A DNA stretch of 64,000 bases from Inonotus obliquus (taxonomy: Eukaryota > Basidiomycota > Agaricomycetes > Hymenochaetales > Hymenochaetaceae). The translations under genes and the position numbers were made by a program. The notes beneath the pieces were generated by a model. It searched no databases. It was not told the DNA's origin and saw nothing but the letters and a program-made list of their open reading frames with translations. The first letter of the stretch is position 1, and every line of letters starts with the position of its first letter. The DNA is taken from positions 186,001 to 250,000 of the forward strand of contig JAJHTX010000012.1 of the NCBI GenBank assembly GCA_032164295.1, in the 5' to 3' direction. Positions 56,896-64,000 of this stretch are shown here, piece by piece.

Positions 56896-59021
56896 CTAAC
56901 ATTGCCCGACTATATCAACCAATTGCGTCTTCGGGATGGCTGCATCAAACGCCCTTCGCGCAAGCCTCGTCTTGGTCGCTTGCTCATACGCAAACCCGAA
57001 CCCAACGAGCTTGAGCTCGCTGAATGCTGTCCCGAGGAAGGACAATCCGAAAGGGACTCCTGGTGCCGGATAAACCGTGAGTGGACCTGCAGGCTGGATA
57101 GTGACATTCTCCGGATAGAAGCCAAGTGGAACAGTGAGAATCGGATATCCTGCAATAGCTATTCATGGGGATACGGTTAAGAAACGAAGAAGCATTATCG
57201 TCGAGAGCAGACAGTTACCTGCGGGGACTGTGGTGAAACCCGGAGCAGGAAGGATAAGTGCATCAAGTTTATATGCTTGAAGTGCGGCATCAATCCCTCG
57301 AGTTGCTCCGAGTTCTTTGTCAAAAGCGAGGGATTCGAAGTAGGTTGCATTGAACCCAGTGGTCGCTTCTGACTCAATTAGACTGCGTTGTTTTCGATAT
57401 CAGTACGAACGAAGACTAGTAGAACGGGCACAAGCATCTCTTACATAGATTGGTCGGTGAAATTGGTTGGCTCCTCGAGATTCGGATTGGCGTCGTTGAA
57501 TGCAATGAGGTCTGCGAGACTTCGGACACCACTCGGATTCTCAAGTAGGGCTTCAAAGTATTGATTCAGTTGGACCTACATAGTAGCCAGATGCATTGGG
57601 TGCATGCGCATGAGATACACAAGAGTGGTGATACGAATTCCGAAGCTCACCTTAAAATCAACATCCAGCACAAGCGTTTCATTATTACTGATAGCAATCT
57701 CCTCAGCGCTCGGCAAGTCAGCTGGGTCAATCACCGTCGCTCCCAGCCGCCTGATTATATGGATAGCCTCCTCGAACACCTCGTTGACGAAGGGATCATT
57801 CCCAGTTATACTGTCGTCCAGGAATACTTTTCGAGGAACGCCAATGCGTGCCCCACGGAGAGCATGAGGATCGAGTGCTTTGGTGTAGTCTGGAACGGGA
57901 AGAGGCTGGGCGAGGGTAAAGTTATCATTCGGGTCTATCCCGGCTATGACTGAAAGGACGATTGCAGCGTCTGTCACGGAGCGAACCATTGGCCCGACCG
58001 TATCTTGATGGTTTGAGATCGGTACAACTATGCATATGGCAAGTCAGTTGCGACATATTTCAATTAAAAGGATCACCCTGCGTACCACCAGCACGTGAAG
58101 TCAACCCAACTGTCGGCTTGATGCCCACCAAGTTATTGTTACTACTGGGACACGTAATACTTCCATCTGTTTCTGTACCTAACGTCACGGAGGCAAGGCC
58201 GATACTTCCAGCAATCCCGGATCCGGATGAAGAACCACAAGGGTCGGCGTTGGGAAAATAGGCGGAAGTCCCTTGACCTCCTCGGCCGGACCAACCAGAT
58301 GCCAGGTTTCCTCGGAAGTGTGCCCACTCGGATAGGTTTGCCTTGCCTAGGATGAGAGTTAGGGCTGTATTAGTGAATGTTGGTGCCGAGCATGGGTGCA
58401 AGACGATGTACCAAGAATGATTGCGCCCGCTGCACGGAGCTTTTTGACCACTCCCGCATCGTCCGGAACAACCGACTTGAGGAGCGAGAAAGAGCCGGCT
58501 GTTGTATTCATACCTGCATCAACAAGCGGTTTAATCATTCAGGCAAATAATGTATATCTCCAACCAAAGCTACCTTCGGAGGGAAGGGTCGCGATGTTAT
58601 CCTTAACCAGAACCGGGATACCATGCAGCAAACTTCTCGGACCTTTCTTTTTCCTCTCAATGTCTAGCGCACGAGCTTGCTCGAGCGCCGAGGGATTCAG
58701 CTCTAGGACTGCACGCAAAGCTGGTCCTTTAAGGTTTACTTCATCGATTCTGGCGAAGTAAGCCTAACACGATAAATATAGGACGTGAGAAGATGCATCA
58801 ATCTACCGGTAAAGTCTTACAAGCCCACCTTAACGAGGTCCACGCTGGAGAAATCACCCCGCTTCAGACCATCCTGTAACTCCAGAACCGAAGCCTCGTA
58901 CAAATCCGGAAATTTTTGAAGTGGGTTCGGGCGACCTTCAGTCGACAGACCGTGAGCGCCAGTGACGCATTGAATAAGAGCGAAAATGCACAGTGCGAAA
59001 GGTGCGCGGAGTACTTTCATC
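56896..59021 (-). CDS. amidase signature-family enzyme, secreted copy
   Basis: Starts MKVLRAPFALCIFALIQCVTG at 59021, a cleavable signal peptide, then FPDLYEASVLELQDGLKRGD. The same motifs follow: IPVLVKDNI, GSSSGSGIAGSIGLAS, LGTETDGSITCPSS, VGIKPTVGLTSRAG, and the C-terminal PKTQLVDIVGQC with stop TAG at 56898-56896. Residues from the start of the catalytic domain are about 85% alike by eye to the gene at 53743-56084. The upstream ATG near 59085 (MTMYAGASC) is not needed; the one at 59021 gives the signal peptide. It is a Ser-cisSer-Lys amidase of unknown substrate. Unlike its paralogue it lacks the transmembrane anchor, so one copy is likely extracellular or vacuolar and the other membrane-bound. 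Confidence 0.87.
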
Positions 59022-59319
59022 CCAGAGTATTTATCTGCGCAAAATCTGTCAACATCGTAAAGACATGAGGCACCGGCGTACATAGTCATCTAGACATACC
59101 GAAGATGGACACAGAGGACAATGTCGCCTACTCCAAGAATTGCTAGCCCATACTCCCTAGCATTTATAGTTCCGCCACTTCCTCCAGCACGGGGATCTTC
59201 CACGCATGCTTTCTCGCTTACCGGTAATCAGAACCATATTATGGAAATATGAGCGCGAGGCCGTCATGGGAAGAAGTTGGCTTACCATTACTAATATAGT
59301 AGGCCCGCCCACACACATA
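59022..59319. promoter_or_regulatory. promoter side of the secreted amidase; MITE target edge
   Basis: No gene. The segment ends at the TA dinucleotide (59318-59319) that flanks the next MITE. Confidence 0.35.
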
Positions 59320-59432
59320 CAGTAGAAATTCTCATAGTGTATATTGTCATGTTGCATAAAGGTCATAATGCATAGGCATTTTCCCAGAACGGACTCGGGA
59401 AGCGGGGAAATATGCAAAGTTTGCGAAATTGT

Positions 59433-59468
59433 ATAATGCATAAGGGTTTTGGGCGACTTATGCATTAT
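59433..59468. repeat. perfect 12-bp hairpin inside the MITE
   Basis: ATAATGCATAAG (59433-59444) pairs with CTTATGCATTAT (59457-59468) across a 12-nt loop. Similar CATAATGCAT-like words occur near both element ends. Confidence 0.8.
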
Positions 59469-59483
59469 GAAGGTGAGTTTGCC

Positions 59484-59779
59484 CCTTTTCTGCGCAACTA
59501 TTTTTACACAAAACAAGTCCTCGTGTCATTTTATCGAGCAATCCAACTGTACTGTCAACGTTTTGTCAAACATAAGACAGGAGGGATCACCGAAAAAATA
59601 TTTTTTTGGCTTAGGAGCTATGTGGCAGTTTCCCTAGGCCTTTTCTGCACAACTATTTTTACACAAAACAAGTCCTCAAGTCATTTTATCGAGCAATCCA
59701 ACTGTACTGTCAATGTTTTGTCAAACATAAAACAGGAGGGATCACCGAAAAAATATTTTATTAGGAGCTATGTGGCAGT
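59484..59779. repeat. tandem direct repeat inside the MITE, period 155 bp
   Basis: Unit 1 starts at 59484 and unit 2 at 59639 with CCTTTTCTGC(G/A)CAACTATTTT. Both run through GAGGGATCACCGAAAAAATATTTT to GGAGCTATGTGGCAGTT. They differ at a handful of bases, and unit 2 lacks about 10 bp (TTTGGC region). Confidence 0.85.
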
Positions 59780-60300
59780 TCAGACAATTATGGCCCCCAA
59801 TGACAATGACCGTGGTGCGAAAATGTCTCTTCAAGAAGCTGCTGATCTCTGTAGTACGAAGTTCGAGAGTCTTTTTATTCAACATAGTGAAACAAGTGAG
59901 GTTTGGACTTCACTCGACAAATTCGTCTATTCCGTGGTCTTCTCCATCGAAAACAACTTCAGAGTCTCAAGCAGACGACTCTCCAGGAAATGTGGGGTCC
60001 AAACAACAAAGCGAGCAAGTTGATGGGTCTATCAAATTGGTACGTCGTTCACTTGCCTTGCTCCCACTTCTTGTACTCACATCAATCAAAACAAATGTAC
60101 ACTACAGACGCTCCTTGATGATTCCATGCCACTCATAGTCTCTTAGATATCACAAATACATGGTTTTGCGCGTCCGAAATGAAGGAACAAAGTACCCGTA
60201 AACCCACTGAATATATATGGCATAAATTTCCCACGCAGGTCATAATGTATGGGCAAAACTCGGGAACCGAACTTAGCATATTATGAGAATTTCTACTGTA

Positions 60301-60873
60301 CCTATAATTGAATTTTGAAGCTCCGAAAGAAACGGCTCATCCCTTTCCTTTTATTCATCCATCATCCCATTCATCCAATCACTACTGGAATCTTGCCCGC
60401 TTGCTGGCCACCTTGTTGCTTTCATTCGCTCACATGGGAAGAAGGCCACAAAAACAGTCGATTCGTGAAAATCAGTTCGGCTTCGCGTGCTTGATATTGA
60501 CATTTCACTTCTTGAGCTAACCAGCGAGCCCTCGCTGTATCTTGTTTGCCTAACTCTTCATCTTCGGTATGTATCATGGAGTCGAAGGCGGTAATTTTGC
60601 CCGTCAGTGCAAACTACGGGCACTCTGTCAATCAACATCTCCATCTGATGTTTGTTGCGATTAGTCTTGCTAATTTCGAAAATACGAACCTTTAACGTCT
60701 TCATCTCACTTGAAGAACTCGCTAATAGATGACATTCTCAGATTCTCTAGGGTACTGAACCTTCCCTGATAAATTTGGTAATTCACTGTCAGTCAAGCGG
60801 CTCCGCCGTCTGGAGGCGCATCATGACATCAATTGTCCGGAGGCGCAGTCTTTCTCACTGACGATAGACGAGC
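60301..60873. other. intergenic
   Basis: Nothing recognised. GGCGCA-type and TCCGGAGGCG words occur twice at 60800-60850. Confidence 0.4.
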
Positions 60874-61750
60874 TTAATAGATATCAATCACATTATGCAG
60901 AACCAATGCACATGATACAACAGCACTACTAGCCGCCTCCATCGCTACATACTTCTCGTTCCACGCATAACTTAAGAACGGAGGCGAAGCTCGTGCTACG
61001 GAAGAATTACGCCCTGTAAGCAAGGACATCAGTTTCGGTTTTCTTCATATACACATGCGATTGAGAAGCACTGACACGGGCTGTTGCTCATTGATACCAG
61101 ATACCACGCTGGATCCCAGAGTTCCCGCACAAAGGGTTCTCTTTGGGCAGGACGTGCACCAGACCTTGAATGTGCCATCTCCGTTCTTCACCTTACGGTG
61201 CTGGTTATCGGAGTGGATACATGTTACGGTCGTCGAAGACCCGGACTTCTTCGCCTGTTCTTTTGCGAATGTGCAAGGCATTGTTGTCGAGGATGTTGCT
61301 TTGAGTGCTGACTGAAGTGCAACTCGCTATGGACTGGGGTTGTCTTGTATGTTTGGATGCTGAATTCATGAAGCTGGTTTGCCTCTTTTTAACCTGTGGC
61401 ATCCTACACTCTCGATCTCCCAAAAGGAGGCTTACAGCAATTTTCTCGGAGGCCGAATCTCGACTGCCTGCGTGCCCGAGACGACTGCGTGAAGTGTCAG
61501 GAATGGAGCAGAAGAGATGGCAAAGGAGTCAAATACTTACACGCACTCTACGCGCATACTTTGCATACTCGATTGGCCCTTTTGGAAAAACGCGGGACCG
61601 GAGAACTCAGCTTCATATTGCTTTGCGCTTGTTTCCAGGTTTCAGACTCCTCGAGCGCCCCGCTTGCCATCAATTTTGCTTGTCATTCCGTCCTCCTCGC
61701 CGAAGTTTTCAATCCGGTGAGCCGCCAGCTAGATCCCGGAGAACATAAAC
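60865..61750 (-). repeat. inverted segmental duplication, copy 2
   Basis: Reverse complement aligns to 16560-17460; see that entry. It spans the upstream region, exon 1, the intron and exon 2 of the small Cys/His gene. Confidence 0.8.
60874..61281 (-). CDS. small Cys/His protein, family copy C (122 aa, two exons)
   Basis: Exon 1, 61281-61053, reads MPCTFAKEQAKKSGSSTTV, TCIHSDNQHRKVKNGDGTF, KVWCTSCPKRTLCAGTL. A GTATAT donor at 61052 and CTTACAG acceptor (ending 61014) remove 39 nt. Exon 2, 61013-60874, adds WRNSSVARASPPFLSYAW, NEKYVAMEAASSAV and LHNVIDIY. The total is 122 codons in frame. Without splicing the frame would stop at 61045. Copy A keeps 34 codons of the exon-2 tail without an indel. 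That supports coding, but conservation may also be recent duplication. The 39-nt intron is short, so the exon-2 call is tentative. Cys and His spacing suggests a zinc-ribbon-like site; function unknown. Confidence 0.6.
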
Positions 61751-62984
61751 ACATGTAGCCCTTTATTTGGCGCCTTGGGAATGAAAGCCTAGCAGGTTTA
61801 TTCGACAACAGACGACGATAGAACGACGAAAGCACACCCTAACGCTTCCGAATTCGCAAGGACAGGCTATGAACCCTATTGATCATCCCTTTAGTATACT
61901 GACTATTAATTAGGGGTTGAAATGTGAATGTGATCTGCACGGCTTTTACTCTGGTTGCGAAGATGGGATAATCACGAAAGATAGTAAAGTATAAGACAGG
62001 ATATTTAGATGCCAACGATTCAAGTATAGGAATGCTTTAGTCACTACAGCAACACATCTAATGAGAATGAAACGGAGCTCTTGCATGAATGAACATAGAC
62101 CAGTCTACAGTAGCAAGTCGAAGAGACATGCTGATCGCACATTAGTATATTGAAAGTACCTGAAACCCTGAAGACCAGTAGTAGACCAATGTATTGACAA
62201 ACAGACAAGATCAACTGCTTTCGGATCTTCCATGATTAGATCTGGTCCTTCGAGATCTACTGGACAGGAATTGTGGCAGTGCAAGACACGAGGAAAAATC
62301 CAGTCCTGCCTTTACCAATGCAACCTATTACCGGGAGATGTGTTAGACCGAAGGCAACCGTATCGTGGCATGAGAGACCCTCAATGACAATGGTACCGAT
62401 CTGACTTCGTGGCTCAGAGGTTTACTCTCCTGGATTGAGATCTGCACGATAATGCTATAACTTGCACGTTGGGCAGCGCAGATGTGTAAGTAGCACTGTA
62501 GATATAGATAGAAATGTTACAGGCGTATTTCAGAGACATTGAATACTGTGTTGATACTGCAACCGAACGGATGATATGAAACGTTATTCGAAAGGTGCGC
62601 GGACAACGATTCGCCCATTAGGTTGACCGAGTATACCGAATTTGAAAAACCTTGGTTTTACGGTTGCGAGTGCAAATGCGGTTAGAAGTAGTTCTATTGT
62701 ACGAGAATATGATAAAAGGAGTTTCGTTGACTCAGCACAAAGCAAACTCATAAAACCTCCAACGAAAGCACTGATCACATCTGGCAGCAGCATGGGACAT
62801 GAATGATGTAGCAACATCCACCATTCTCATTTTCCAGGCCGAAGACAATTGCCAAGAAATATAGATGTACTGCTACAGGAGGTGGCATGCACAATGAAAC
62901 GGAATCCGTCACACTGAGAGCAGAACGGGCAGGAACTCTGGTATTTGACTAATTAAGTGATGACATAGAGTATAAGCGAAGGTA
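61751..62984. other. gene-poor stretch
   Basis: No supported gene. A minus-strand frame at 62817-62584 has hydrophobic composition but no recognised motif. Confidence 0.4.
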
Positions 62985-63281
62985 ATGGTAGGAAGTGTGT
63001 CTAAGTTCAACTGCGATCGAACGAGAAATGGTTTATATACAGTTCTAGGAAAGGAAGTCTATGATCATGGCTGGCAAGTTCTGCACACTCAGAACGCAGC
63101 TGCCGGCAAACTTTTCGATGTTTTCATGTTTGGAAACTCTGGGCGCAAGAGGATAAGTCTCGTTCAAGATGGTTGGATTGATTTGAGAAAGCAAGAAGCT
63201 TTCGCTAAAGCAGGACAAGACTTATGTAATTTTGTGAAATTGCCAAATTTAGAAGCGAATCATTATGTAACGATTACATAA
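62985..63281 (+). CDS. possible small hypothetical protein, 98 aa
   Basis: An uninterrupted frame starts MVGSVSKFNCDRTRNGLY and contains EVYDHGWQVLHTQNAAAG, WIDLRKQEAFAKAGQDL and LEANHYVTIT. Composition is plausible for protein, but there is no homology I recognise and no intron. It may be chance. Confidence 0.2.
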   Translation: MVGSVSKFNCDRTRNGLYTVLGKEVYDHGWQVLHTQNAAAGKLFDVFMFGNSGRKRISLVQDGWIDLRKQEAFAKAGQDLCNFVKLPNLEANHYVTIT

Positions 63282-64000
63282 CGTGTGGTCAAAAATTTGG
63301 GTCGCAATATGATACAAAGGTTGTTCATTATAAAGTTACTGAGCTCCCCCAAGAGGAATCATGCTCTTGGCGCAATTCAACCTGGTTTTGACTATGTCCG
63401 ACATGGAGGTCGATATGATAAATATCTCCTCATAATAAATATGATGCCAGTCAAGTTACATCAGATACACCAAGGATGAACCCATTGTATTCAAGTGAGG
63501 AAATCGCGATAATAGCGTTTATCGAGCAGTAGGTAGCCATTCGTACAAGGTCACTGTGGAAATGACACCGAGATGATGCGATATTGGATAGATATTAGTG
63601 AAAAAACAAATATATATGTAACAATCAAGAAGTGCACCTTTCTCTGATCAATCTCCGACTCTATATCAATATCAACTCGGCATTCAATTGCCTCAAGGCC
63701 GTGAGACTGCTTGAATAGAGAACATGTTCCAATGCAACAAGCAATTCAATGAAGAAGGGTGCACACCTTGGTCAAACTGGCTGCGGAGACGTCTGGTATT
63801 GATGTCGAGGCGAAAGAAGAACTTTCAAGTTGGAACATTCCTCCTTGTTCAGAATTGTCCGCAATCACATGAAGATTCGACCGTGCATTTAGCCTACTTA
63901 TGTATCAGTGTAAAGTTGAGCTGTAGGAAATACGCATGACAAACGCAGCAAGCATGCAATTAAAATACACTAGAATGGATAGGTATTAGTTATCACAACC
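63282..64000. other. window end, nothing recognised
   Basis: AT-rich sequence with short frames only. Confidence 0.4.

Larger units (their letters stand above)
59320..60298. mobile_element. TA-flanked MITE with inverted repeats, 979 bp
   Basis: Terminal repeats CAGTAGAAATTCTCATA at 59320-59336 and its reverse complement at 60282-60298, each followed outward by TA (59318-59319, 60299-60300). TA duplication with CAGT...ACTG ends fits Tc1/mariner-type or related families. No transposase reading frame. Inside are a 155-bp direct repeat and a strong hairpin, listed separately. Confidence 0.8.

Noticed and set aside
59412..60023. 203-codon frame in the MITE
   Set aside because: It reads through both units of the tandem repeat and shows no protein motif.

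Overview
The window looks like nuclear DNA of a mushroom-forming basidiomycete (Agaricomycetes). Genes are broken by many 50-60 nt GT-AG introns. The gene content is typical of that group: a DyP-type peroxidase end, a DUF6534 seven-helix protein, clustered CYP5037-like P450s, an RG-rich Argonaute, and a mitochondrial J-protein. No rRNA, tRNA, CRISPR array or bacterial operon was seen. All exon structures are inferred from reading frames and splice consensus only.

Layout. 1-8 kb: the 3' end of a DyP-type peroxidase (+), an alpha/beta hydrolase (-), a 5'-truncated LINE with poly(A) tail and perfect 12-bp target duplication, a hAT-type MITE with perfect 8-bp duplication, and a trypsin-fold protein with a large helical insert (-). 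8-14 kb: a decayed ATG11 autophagy scaffold (-), an unrecognised helical gene (+), and a DUF6534 membrane protein (+). 14-20 kb: gene-poor DNA holding a tiny gene whose product carries the ubiquitin C-terminal hexapeptide LRLRGG before a Cys-rich tail, and two members of an unnamed small Cys/His family. 20-34 kb: housekeeping genes: recyclin RCY1 (+), a putative mitochondrial protein (-), a coiled-coil protein (-), splicing factor CLF1 (-), a coiled-coil gene (-) and tRNA-queuine transglycosylase subunit QTRT2 (+). 34-44 kb: two P450 genes tail to tail, a GPI-type secreted protein, an isoprenylcysteine methyltransferase and a third, dead P450. 44-53 kb: a J-protein (+), a large P-loop ATPase (-) and a catalytically complete Argonaute (+). 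53-64 kb: two tandem amidases (-) with different N-terminal targeting, a TA-flanked MITE, the third member of the small Cys/His family (-), then gene-poor sequence.

Most genes here are functionally independent. The points of most interest are the LRLRGG-Cys mini-protein, the three-member Cys/His mini-protein family (two members lie in an inverted duplication about 44 kb apart), and the mobile elements with readable target duplications. RCY1 ends in a CaaX-like CIIC, and the window also encodes ICMT, the last enzyme of CaaX processing. That is a possible functional link, not evidence of co-regulation.
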